A stretch of DNA of 64,000 nt from an uncultured Bacilli bacterium (GTDB lineage: Bacteria; Bacillota_I; Bacilli_A; RF39; UBA660), in the NCBI GenBank assembly GCA_934122275.1, contig CAKOWI010000005.1, positions 14,320 to 78,319 on the forward strand, given 5' to 3'. Each line of letters begins with the position of its first letter. Within the stretch, counting starts at the first letter, position 1. The position numbers and the translations under genes were made by a program. The notes beneath the pieces were generated by a model that worked only from the letters and a program-made list of their open reading frames with translations, was not told the origin of the DNA and did no database searches. Below are positions 1 to 6,975 of the stretch, in pieces.

Positions 1-2
1 AA

Positions 3-764
3 TGCAAATATTTATTAGATGAATTGAATAAATACATAAATGTAAAGTCAGATAATAATCATTTCTATTTTACTGGACTACTTTCAGACGATGATAGTTC
101 AAAAGAGTTAGATGATAGAAGAATAAGATTATTTGTTGAGAAAAGATATCTTAATATTCTTAAAAAAATTGAGTATTTCAAATATAATTGGTATTGTCAA
201 TATTTATATAGTGCATTTTTTAATGTGAAAAAAGAAAAAAATGGTTTATACGGACTTGAATACGATAATATATTTACTCCTGTTGATGGAAGAAAATACA
301 TACCAGAAGTTCAAATTGTTAATCAAGCAAAATTTTCTGAACTTATAGATAAATTGTTTTCTTCAGATTTAATGCAATTGAAGAAGGGATATTTTAGCAA
401 TAATTATGATAGTATTTCTTTAGATTTTGATATGGGATTTATAAGTACATCACTAGGAGATGGTTCATTTATAGGATGGAACAGTATTAATGATAATCTT
501 GATTATTCAATAACTAGACATAATAGTCCTGTTTTAATTGAAGAGATTCTTTCTTTAAAAATCCCATCAGATAAAATTTCGACTGAGTGGCTAAAACTAT
601 TAGAAAAGCATGAAAGTATATTTGACAGAGAATTACTTTTTGATGTAGATATAAATGCTCAATCAAAAAAAGGAATTTTACAATTTTCAGATATACAAAG
701 AAACAGCAATAATAATGTTGTTAAACTTTTAAAAAAACAAAATAATAGGAAGATTAAGATATAA
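3..764 (+). CDS. hypothetical protein, 5' end beyond window
   Basis: I do not recognise this gene. The reading frame is open to the left edge, so the real start probably lies outside the window; a TTG at 24 is the first candidate start inside it but has no ribosome binding site. The visible part (about 254 residues) is soluble, rich in Asn, Asp, Lys and Tyr, with no signal peptide, membrane segment or motif I can name. The C-terminus is basic. It ends at TAA 762-764 and is followed at once by a bidirectional terminator. Its neighbour is a methyltransferase/IS remnant, so it may belong to a mobile or defence region, but that is only context. Confidence 0.6.
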   Translation, partial: CKYLLDELNKYINVKSDNNHFYFTGLLSDDDSSKELDDRRIRLFVEKRYLNILKKIEYFKYNWYCQYLYSAFFNVKKEKNGLYGLEYDNIFTPVDGRKYIPEVQIVNQAKFSELIDKLFSSDLMQLKKGYFSNNYDSISLDFDMGFISTSLGDGSFIGWNSINDNLDYSITRHNSPVLIEEILSLKIPSDKISTEWLKLLEKHESIFDRELLFDVDINAQSKKGILQFSDIQRNSNNNVVKLLKKQNNRKIKI

Positions 765-768
765 CGAT

Positions 769-797
769 AAAGATTAGAAAAAATTCTAGTCTTTTTA
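769..797. terminator. bidirectional Rho-independent terminator
   Basis: An 11-bp stem (AAAGATTAGAA at 769-779 with TTCTAGTCTTT at 785-795, one G-U pair) is flanked by A-runs and T-runs on both sides. It separates the edge gene from the convergent methyltransferase remnant. Confidence 0.75.
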
Positions 798-798
798 T

Positions 799-1224
799 TT
801 AAAATAAATTTTTAAGTATATGATAAATTACATTAGCAGCTATACTATTACCTGCTTGTTTAAATAATTGTCTATTAGAAGTACCAACACTTTTAGCTTT
901 ATAAAAATCCTCATCATTAAATCTCGTAAAACGCCAACTTTCTAAAGGACTAATTCTTTTAACAAAAAAACAATTATCTTTGTAGATAATCATTTTACTT
1001 GTATCTTCGGCAGAGTTAGCGGTTAATGTAGGACAATACCCATTCATAGACCATAAACGAGCTGTTTGATTATATTTAGATGATGTATCACGTCCACAAT
1101 GATTTTTACCGTCTATAAATCTATATAAATTAATTATATATTTTCTTCTTTTATCTTTTAAATTCTTACATACTAATTTACTATTATACCACTCCTTTCC
1201 AAATTTCGTGTCTATATATCTATA
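799..1224 (-). pseudogene. C-terminal fragment of a C5-cytosine DNA methyltransferase
   Basis: Only the last part of the enzyme is present. From 1047 leftwards the frame reads NGYCPTLTAN, then RISPLESWRFTRF (conserved motif IX region) and QAGNSIAANVI (motif X), the classical end of Dcm/HpaII-type methyltransferases. The frame extends upstream of the ATG at 1047, through QTARLW, to a TAG at 1225-1227. The catalytic Pro-Cys motif IV, the AdoMet motif I and most of the recognition domain are absent, so it cannot be a working enzyme. It is in the same frame as the IS3-type OrfA fragment upstream, which suggests an insertion or deletion joined the two. Confidence 0.8.
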
Positions 1225-1430
1225 CTAACACCAGTTATTAATCATTCCATTATTTAATCCAGTTTCTCTAGTTATGTCCCATGTGCTTTTTTCTAAATCT
1301 AATGCTGGTTTAATTATTTTATATTTTTCTTCCACCGTCCAATATTTAAATTTTTGTCCCTTACTTGCCATATTATCATCTCCTTTATTTTATTATAACA
1401 AAAAATGCAGACACTTTTTTTATGTCTACA
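1130..1430 (-). mobile_element. remnant of an IS3-family insertion sequence (left end plus start of orfA)
   Basis: On the minus strand, 1430 to about 1408 reads TGTAGACATAAAAAAAGTG and then TCTGCATTTTTT, which resembles the left terminal region of IS3/IS150-type elements. It is followed by TATAAT, an AAAGGAG ribosome binding site and the beginning of an OrfA-like frame. Right end, orfB and target repeats are not visible, so only one end survives. The inner boundary with the methyltransferase fragment, near 1130, is approximate. The family call rests on motif memory. Confidence 0.55.
1225..1371 (-). pseudogene. IS3-type transposase OrfA fragment, stopped by TAG
   Basis: The frame starts at ATG 1371-1369, seven bases after GGAG, and encodes 48 residues beginning MASKGQKFKYWTVEEKYKII and ending GLNNGMINNWC before TAG 1225-1227. 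This matches the N-terminal helix-turn-helix of IS3 OrfA, where an arginine-rich RY...GL...K stretch normally follows. That stretch continues in degenerate form after the stop (RYIDTKFGKEW, then KNLKDKRRK), so the TAG is probably a nonsense change inside a decayed orfA. No OrfB integrase is present, so it cannot transpose on its own. Confidence 0.6.
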
Positions 1431-1473
1431 TTTATCTTACATCTTCACATTTTTGATCACTTTTTATAACGTA

Positions 1474-1487
1474 TACAAGCGCTTTCA
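1474..1487 (-). promoter_or_regulatory. cre-like operator
   Basis: On the minus strand the 14-mer is TGAAAGCGCTTGTA, whose first eleven bases match the CcpA catabolite-responsive consensus (TGAAAGCG core). It lies in the gap between the IS end and the truncated amidase, with no intact downstream minus-strand gene, so it may be a leftover control site or chance. Confidence 0.3.
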
Positions 1488-1603
1488 ATTATTTATTAAT
1501 TATGTCCCGTGTATAAAGGTATGTTGCACATGGTGGAACAGACCCCGGATCATCTAGTGGAGATATAATTGAAAAGGATTATACTTTAAAGATTGCAAAT
1601 TAT

Positions 1604-2905
1604 ATGTATAACAGATTTAAAGATTTAGGAATACCTACTGTAATAACTAGGACGGAAGATACTACTTTAAATCCAACTGATAGAATTAATACAATTAGAC
1701 CAAATATTACAAGTAGTGATGATATAGTTATATCTAATCACTTGAATGCAGGAGGTGGCGACGGTGCTGAAATAGTCTACGCCCTAAGAAACGATGATAC
1801 ATTATCTAAAATGATACTTGATAACATAGAAGAAACAGGACAAAATATAAGAAAATGGTACCAAAGAAAACTACCATCAAATCCCAACAGAGACTACTAC
1901 TACATAATTAGAAATACAGAACCAGCTGAATCAATACTAGTAGAGTATGCATTTTTAGATTCAACAAAAGATGATAGAAAACAAATTAAAAATGATTGGG
2001 AAAAGTGGGCAGAAGCAGTTGTAAAGGCAGTTGCTGACTATAAAGGATACAACTATGTTATGCCTGGAGAAAACACAGTAAATGATACATACACAGTTCA
2101 AAGGGGAGATAGCTTATGGTCTATTGCTAAAAGATTTAATGTAGGAGTTAATGAACTAAAGCAAACCAATAACCTAAATACGAATTTAATAAGTGTAGGT
2201 CAAAAATTAATAATTCCAGGAGTTGCACCATCTTCACAGACCAATATTAATTACGTAGTCCAAAAAGGAGATAGCCTATGGTCAATTGCAAATGCAAATA
2301 ATACAACAGTAGATGAGCTTGCTAATTTAAATGATTTAGACGTAACTACCATATACGTAGGTCAAGTACTTAAAATTCCTAATACGACACAACAACCAAC
2401 ACCTGATACTGAAACAACATACATAGTTCAAAAAGGTGATACACTATACTCCATAGCACTTAAATATGGAACTACGGCAGAGGCAATAATTAATAAAAAC
2501 AATCTAACATCCCCAGTTATAAGTATAGGTCAGGTTTTAACAATTCCAAGTGATACAGAAAGTACAGGAGAAAAACAAGATCAAGGTGTAACAACTAATA
2601 ATACATATATAGTACAAAAGGGCGATAGCTTATGGAGTATATCAAGAAAATACAATGTAAATGTAAATGATATTAAACTTGCTAATAATTTAACTAATGA
2701 TATCCTAACTATAGGTCAAATTTTAACGATACCAAGCGTAAGAAATAGCGAAGACTACATAGAATCTAATTTATATGTAGTACAAAAAGGTGATAGTCTA
2801 TGGTCGATAGCTAATGAATTTAAGGTAAGTATTAACGAAATAAGAATGATAAACAACCTAAGTACTGATATTTTAAATATAGGTCAAACACTTATTATCC
2901 CATAA
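1604..2905 (+). CDS. N-acetylmuramoyl-L-alanine amidase with five LysM domains, 5'-truncated
   Basis: The product would hydrolyse the N-acetylmuramoyl-L-alanine bond of peptidoglycan and bind glycan through LysM modules. Amidase_3 homology begins upstream of the first ATG: bases 1529-1603 encode HGGTDPGSSSG and then IIEKDY in the same frame, but TAA at 1514-1516 and no start codon precede it. The zinc and catalytic residues (His of HGG, Glu of IIEKDY, His of SNHLNAGG, Glu of LVEYAF) are all conserved, but translation from ATG 1604 would lose the first two. Five LysM repeats (each with GDSLWSI or GDTLYSI and GQ.L.IP) follow from about residue 163. No ribosome binding site precedes 1604. Either a decayed 5' end or a pseudogene; the nearby IS end is a plausible cause. 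Confidence 0.7.
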   Translation: MYNRFKDLGIPTVITRTEDTTLNPTDRINTIRPNITSSDDIVISNHLNAGGGDGAEIVYALRNDDTLSKMILDNIEETGQNIRKWYQRKLPSNPNRDYYYIIRNTEPAESILVEYAFLDSTKDDRKQIKNDWEKWAEAVVKAVADYKGYNYVMPGENTVNDTYTVQRGDSLWSIAKRFNVGVNELKQTNNLNTNLISVGQKLIIPGVAPSSQTNINYVVQKGDSLWSIANANNTTVDELANLNDLDVTTIYVGQVLKIPNTTQQPTPDTETTYIVQKGDTLYSIALKYGTTAEAIINKNNLTSPVISIGQVLTIPSDTESTGEKQDQGVTTNNTYIVQKGDSLWSISRKYNVNVNDIKLANNLTNDILTIGQILTIPSVRNSEDYIESNLYVVQKGDSLWSIANEFKVSINEIRMINNLSTDILNIGQTLIIP

Positions 2906-2956
2906 AAAAAGCTTGATGATGTGATTCCAAAATTTCACATACATTAAGCCTTTTTT
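2904..2956. terminator. bidirectional terminator between convergent genes
   Basis: GCTTGATG (2911-2918) pairs with CATTAAGC (2942-2949), flanked by A-run 2904-2910 and T-run 2951-2956; an inner TGTGA/TCACA stem extends it. It serves the LysM amidase on + and the cortex hydrolase on -. Confidence 0.75.
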
Positions 2957-3380
2957 AATGCAATTCTTTACATACCCCTTTAGCCGGTTCATAAAAACAA
3001 TGATTTTTATATTTTCCTGCATTACTTTGATTAAACCACGTATCTTTACAAGAATTATTAGCTCCTGGTGAATAAAACCATAAAGCATTTGTTGCAGGAT
3101 GAAAATACTCACCCTTAATTATTCTCTTTGCTAAGTTTTTTTCAGCAGCAGTTGATGCACTTTGAAAAAGTGCACTATTCGTACCAGAAAATCCGCCTGG
3201 AGATTGATATACCATGTCGTAAATACTTCTAGTATTTTTAAAGTCCAGGCAATTGGCAATTACCCTGTTTATTCCAACGTTACCAACCATTAGCATTCCT
3301 AAATTTCCTTCCCCAAGAGCTTCCGCTCGCATTAACCTTGCTAATAAATCAAGTTCTTTTGCAGTATATTTAACTATCAA
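2955..3380 (-). CDS. cell wall hydrolase, SleB/CwlJ family
   Basis: A 141-residue Hydrolase_2-type protein, the catalytic domain of spore cortex-lytic enzymes that cleave muramic-lactam peptidoglycan during germination. Residues 14-26 carry the family signature LARLMRAEALGEG with the catalytic Glu; GGFSGTN, HPATNALWFYSP and the Cys-containing end CFYEP are also typical. There is no signal peptide or binding domain, so it resembles CwlJ (made in the mother cell) more than full SleB. Start is TTG 3380 with AGGTGAT eight bases upstream. It lies among LysM proteins, suggesting a spore-wall cluster. Confidence 0.85.
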   Translation of the reverse strand: MIVKYTAKELDLLARLMRAEALGEGNLGMLMVGNVGINRVIANCLDFKNTRSIYDMVYQSPGGFSGTNSALFQSASTAAEKNLAKRIIKGEYFHPATNALWFYSPGANNSCKDTWFNQSNAGKYKNHCFYEPAKGVCKELH

Positions 3381-3422
3381 AATAAATCACCTAATAAATT
3401 ATATTCCTTATACTAAAATTAT

Positions 3423-3605
3423 TTACAGATTACTTTTACTAGTGATTTTAGTTTTTTTTATCTCATTTTTATTTGAATTATCCGAATTAATTGCTGATAA
3501 TATTGAAATAGCAAGAAACAAAATTCCTAGAATTATAAAAACTAGGTCTCTAATTATTCTTGTTTTTAGTTTCTTTTTTTGAATTAAAAGCTCGTCTTTT
3601 TTCAC
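3423..3605 (-). CDS. small single-pass membrane protein
   Basis: I do not recognise this 60-residue protein. A lysine-rich N-terminus (residues 1-16) is followed by one hydrophobic segment (about 20-40) and a polar Asn/Lys/Ser tail, so the N-terminus is probably cytoplasmic. The start is GTG 3605, well placed after AGAGGTGG, which is the main reason to believe it is real. It is 42 bases upstream of the cortex hydrolase on the same strand and could be co-transcribed with it, perhaps as a membrane partner in germination (inference from position only). Confidence 0.6.
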   Translation of the reverse strand: MKKDELLIQKKKLKTRIIRDLVFIILGILFLAISILSAINSDNSNKNEIKKTKITSKSNL

Positions 3606-3664
3606 TTAAACCACCTCTATTAATATATTAACATAATATTTTAATGCAAGTGATATAAATTTTA

Positions 3665-4864
3665 TTATGCATCAATAATTAACTTTTGCCCGATAGATAA
3701 ACTATTTGATGATAAATTATTGAGTTTTTTAATCTTATCCACAGTAGTATTATAATTTTTAGCAATAATCCACAGACTATCTCCTTTTTTTACGGTATAT
3801 GTAACATAATTAGACGTACTAGGAATTATTAGTTTTTGTCCAATAGATAAACTATTACTCGTTAAATTATTTTCAGACTTTATTTTATCCACAGTAGTAT
3901 CATATTTATTAGCAATAATCCACAAACTATCACCCTTTTTAACTATATAAGTTATTTTATTACTAGGTAAATTATCATTTGCATCGCTTATTATAAGTTT
4001 TTGCCCGATAGATAAATTATTTGATGATAAATTATTAAGCTTTTTAATGTTATCCACAGTAGTATTATTCTTGTTAGCAATACTCCACAAGCTATCACCT
4101 TTTTTAACTATATAAGTAGTCTTGTTATCCACAGCATCTTCTTCACTATTAGGTCTAATTTTTAGTATTTGTCCGATTTTTAAATTATTCGATGATAAAT
4201 TATTAAGCTTTTTAATGTTATCCACAGTAGTATTATTCTTGCTAGCAATACTCCACAAGCTATCATTCTTTTTTACGATATAATATCCATCTAAATTATT
4301 TGGATAGTAAGATACACCTGCATACGTTAAAATAGCTTTTACCACAGCTTCAGCTAAACTTTCATATTCATTTTTAATTTTATTTGCATCACTTGCATTA
4401 TCAACATAGCCGTAATTAACTATTATGGTCTGATTATTTTTTGTATTTCTTATTAACAAATCATCATCTAATGCAGTATCGATACTGTTTCTTTGCTGAT
4501 AATACTTTTTAACATTAGAATCAACGTCTTCCAAATTAGAAGCAATTAAGCTAGCTAATTTACTGTTATTTCTAAGAGCATAAATTATTTCAATTCCGCT
4601 ATTTCCACCCTTATTTAATCTATTTGATAAAACTATAATATCATTTCCATTACCATATTTATTATTAATTAAATTTACTCTTTCGTCTGTTGTTAAAGTT
4701 GAATCATCATCTCTTACCAAAAAACTATCTATACCAAGCTCATTTAAACGATTATTGATGTATCTGGAAATCAATAATGTGTAATCCTTTTCAACTATAC
4801 CATTACCACTATTTCCACTTATGCTTCCACCAGCATTAGCATCAATTGCAACTTTATATGCCAT
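3665..4864 (-). CDS. LysM protein with degenerate (catalytically dead) amidase domain
   Basis: 399 residues. The start is ATG 4864 (MAYKVAIDA), eight bases after AAGGG; a longer reading from GTG 4873 would overlap that site. Residues 1-175 have the Amidase_3 fold pattern and align with the amidase at 1604-2905, but ligand positions are changed: GHGG is NAGG, SIHAN is SNRLN and the late catalytic Glu (VEYAF in the paralogue) is Asn (VNYGY); only the Glu of VEKDY remains. Four LysM repeats (GDSLW.IA ... IGQKLII) fill the rest. It should bind peptidoglycan without cutting it. No signal peptide, as for some spore-assembly LysM proteins. It is divergent from the nucleosidase gene. Confidence 0.85.
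   Translation of the reverse strand: MAYKVAIDANAGGSISGNSGNGIVEKDYTLLISRYINNRLNELGIDSFLVRDDDSTLTTDERVNLINNKYGNGNDIIVLSNRLNKGGNSGIEIIYALRNNSKLASLIASNLEDVDSNVKKYYQQRNSIDTALDDDLLIRNTKNNQTIIVNYGYVDNASDANKIKNEYESLAEAVVKAILTYAGVSYYPNNLDGYYIVKKNDSLWSIASKNNTTVDNIKKLNNLSSNNLKIGQILKIRPNSEEDAVDNKTTYIVKKGDSLWSIANKNNTTVDNIKKLNNLSSNNLSIGQKLIISDANDNLPSNKITYIVKKGDSLWIIANKYDTTVDKIKSENNLTSNSLSIGQKLIIPSTSNYVTYTVKKGDSLWIIAKNYNTTVDKIKKLNNLSSNSLSIGQKLIIDA
3735..4226 (+). repeat. five exact TTATCCACA 9-mers inside the LysM gene
   Basis: TTATCCACA, identical to the DnaA-box consensus, occurs at 3735, 3885, 4050, 4125 and 4218, all in the same orientation. Four sit at equivalent places in the LysM repeats (codons for T-V-D-K/N); the one at 4125 lies in a linker (A-V-D-N). 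Confidence 0.6.
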
Positions 4865-4937
4865 AAACATCACCCTTATAATATTTTATGTAAATAAAAT
4901 TTAAACGAAACAAATATATATTAATAGGAGGTGCTAT

Positions 4938-5630
4938 ATGTTAGCAATTGTAACTTCAGATAATAATTACATTAATAATATTTTAGAGGAAATTAAACAT
5001 AATAAAGAGCAAAGTCCCCCATATTCTAGTGTTTATAAATGTAATTATAAAAATCATGAGTTTTTGCTTGTTGTAACAGGATATGGAAAAGTTAATATCG
5101 GTAGTACTTTAAGATATATTTGTGATAAATACCCTGTTAAAGTTGTTTTAGCAATAGGAACAGCTGGTAGTATTTTAGATACTAATGATATTTTTAGTGC
5201 AGTAATTCCAATTACCACTTTAGAATTTGATGTGGATTTTACTCCTAACGGGTTTGCACCTGGTGTTATTCCAAAATTAAAAAAAGGAATGTATAAAACC
5301 AATGATGATTTAACAGAATGTCTAGTAAACGCATGTAAGTTAAATAAAATAAATTATTCTAATGATATAATTGCAACCTCAGATATGTTTGTTTGCAATT
5401 ATAGTTTATCAAATAGCATTAGAAGAGAATACAACGCTGGTGCAGTAGATTGTGAGGCAGGATGTATTGGCCAATTTGCATATATGAATGATATTCCGTA
5501 TGCAACTTTAAAAGTGATATCTAATTATGCCAACAATAATGGTATAAAGCAATATAATTTATATGATGATGAAGCATCGATAATAGTTCAGAAAATAACC
5601 AATAAATTTTTAAAGCTTTTTTTTGAATAG
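4938..5630 (+). CDS. MTA/SAH nucleosidase-like protein (PNP/UDP family)
   Basis: 230 residues, the length and fold of 5'-methylthioadenosine/S-adenosylhomocysteine nucleosidase, which releases adenine in methionine salvage. Landmarks are GYGKVNIG (about 49-56), AIGTAGS (74-80), ATSDMF and VDCEAGCIGQ with the ribose-binding Glu. Two catalytic positions differ from the family: the N-terminal EEE stretch that supplies Glu12 reads SDNN, and the Asp of the late ISD motif is Asn (KVISNYAN). It may have another substrate or reduced activity, so I give no symbol. Start ATG 4938 follows AGGAGG. Monocistronic looking, divergent from the LysM gene. Confidence 0.75.
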   Translation: MLAIVTSDNNYINNILEEIKHNKEQSPPYSSVYKCNYKNHEFLLVVTGYGKVNIGSTLRYICDKYPVKVVLAIGTAGSILDTNDIFSAVIPITTLEFDVDFTPNGFAPGVIPKLKKGMYKTNDDLTECLVNACKLNKINYSNDIIATSDMFVCNYSLSNSIRREYNAGAVDCEAGCIGQFAYMNDIPYATLKVISNYANNNGIKQYNLYDDEASIIVQKITNKFLKLFFE

Positions 5631-5673
5631 TATAATTGCGTAATGATTCTCTTATAATAGTAATGGTGATAAA

Positions 5674-6138
5674 GTGAAATTTAATTTGAAAAGATTTTTG
5701 TTAATCTTAATTATAACTTTTGTTGTTGGTAGTTTTTTTAGTTTTCTTACTATGAATAATATGGAAACGTATTTAGAACTTGCAAAACCGGTTAATGTTC
5801 CGAAGATAGTATTTCCTATAGTATGGACCATATTATTTATATTAATGAGTATTTCTTGCTATATAGTAAGTAATAGTAAAAGCAAGGAAAAAGATAATGC
5901 AATTATAATATATGCAGTACAATTAGTTATAAATTCTATATGGAGTTTACTTTTTTTTGGATTTGATTTATATTTAATATCTGCACTATGGATAGTACTG
6001 TTAATGATTTTTGTAATAGTAATGATAGTAAAATTTTATAAAATAAATAAACTTTCAGCATACTTACAAATTCCTTATGTTATATGGCTTATTTTTGCTC
6101 TTTACTTAAACATAGGAATTTATATGTTAAACAGATAA
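5674..6138 (+). CDS. tspO: TspO/MBR family membrane protein
   Basis: 154 residues with five predicted membrane helices. Family marks include the loop KPVNVPKIVFPIVWTILF (about 38-55), the Q..IN..WS..FF segment of helix 3, and the C-terminal PYVIWLIFALYLN (about 132-144) that lines the porphyrin/cholesterol-binding cavity. TspO binds tetrapyrroles and is linked to oxidative or porphyrin stress. Start GTG 5674 follows GGTGAT; the gene begins 43 bases after the nucleosidase stop and ends inside a long terminator stem. Confidence 0.85.
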   Translation: MKFNLKRFLLILIITFVVGSFFSFLTMNNMETYLELAKPVNVPKIVFPIVWTILFILMSISCYIVSNSKSKEKDNAIIIYAVQLVINSIWSLLFFGFDLYLISALWIVLLMIFVIVMIVKFYKINKLSAYLQIPYVIWLIFALYLNIGIYMLNR

Positions 6139-6197
6139 TAATTAATAAAGTTAATCTTAATTTTAAGATATAAGCTTTATACTATTATCTGTTTTTT
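6130..6197 (+). terminator. long nested terminator overlapping the tspO stop
   Basis: An 11-bp perfect outer stem (AACAGATAATA 6130-6140 with TATTATCTGTT 6183-6193) encloses ATAAAG/CTTTAT and ATCTTAA/TTAAGAT stems and ends in a T-run at 6192-6197. The left arm includes the last tspO codons and its stop. Confidence 0.75.
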
Positions 6198-6271
6198 AAT
6201 AATTATTAATAAAAAATGTAGTGCTATTTTAAGATTTTTATTATATAATATATCACCAAGAGGGTGGTATT

Positions 6272-6973
6272 ATGGCATATATTGAATTTAAAAATGTTAA
6301 TAAAATATATAAAATGGGTGAAGTTGAAATAAAGGCACTAAATAAAGCTTCATTTAATGTTGAAAAAGGAGAACTAGTTGTAATATTAGGACCATCTGGT
6401 GCTGGTAAAACTACTTGCTTAAATATATTAGGTGGAATGGATAGTGCAACAAGTGGTAAAGTATTAGTAGATAATAAAGACATAACTAATTATAGTAATA
6501 AAGAATTAATAATGTATCGTAGAAATGATATAGGTTTTGTTTTTCAGTTTTATAATTTAGTACAGAATTTAACTGCATTAGAAAACGTTGAACTTGCTGT
6601 TCAGTTATGTAAAGATCACTTAGATCCTAAAACTATTTTAAACAAAGTAGGACTAAAAGATAGAATGAATAATTTTCCGTCTCAATTATCCGGTGGGGAA
6701 CAACAACGTGTTGCAATAGCACGTGCAATCGCTAAAAATCCAAAATTACTCTTATGTGATGAACCAACAGGTGCATTAGACTACAAAACAGGTAAACAGA
6801 TATTAAAATTACTAGAACAAACAGCTAGAAAAGAAAAGATGACCGTTATAATAATTACTCATAATGCTGCAATAGCACCGATGGCAGATAAGGTTATTAA
6901 ATTTAAAAATGGTAGTGCAAGTGATATCATAATAAATAAACAACCAAAAAGTATTGATGAAATAGAGTGGTAA
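6272..6973 (+). CDS. ABC transporter ATP-binding protein (MacB/LolD type)
   Basis: 233 residues, a complete nucleotide-binding domain: Walker A GPSGAGKT at 40-47, Q-loop near FQFYN (91-95), signature LSGGEQQR at 139-146, Walker B LLLCDEPTGALD at 159-170 and H-loop His197. The sequence type is the MacB/LolD/FtsE-like group that works with FtsX-fold permeases by mechanotransmission. The permease gene follows directly, so the pair probably forms one exporter or envelope-remodelling complex. Start ATG 6272 is preceded by AGAGGGTGG. Confidence 0.9.
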   Translation: MAYIEFKNVNKIYKMGEVEIKALNKASFNVEKGELVVILGPSGAGKTTCLNILGGMDSATSGKVLVDNKDITNYSNKELIMYRRNDIGFVFQFYNLVQNLTALENVELAVQLCKDHLDPKTILNKVGLKDRMNNFPSQLSGGEQQRVAIARAIAKNPKLLLCDEPTGALDYKTGKQILKLLEQTARKEKMTVIIITHNAAIAPMADKVIKFKNGSASDIIINKQPKSIDEIEW

Positions 6974-6975
6974 TT

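Noticed and set aside
1274..1456. Plus-strand frame over the IS end
   Set aside because: Antisense to the OrfA fragment; no ribosome site or known motif.
3735..4226. Replication origin because of the DnaA-box cluster
   Set aside because: All boxes are coding, no AT-rich unwinding region or dnaA/dnaN neighbours.
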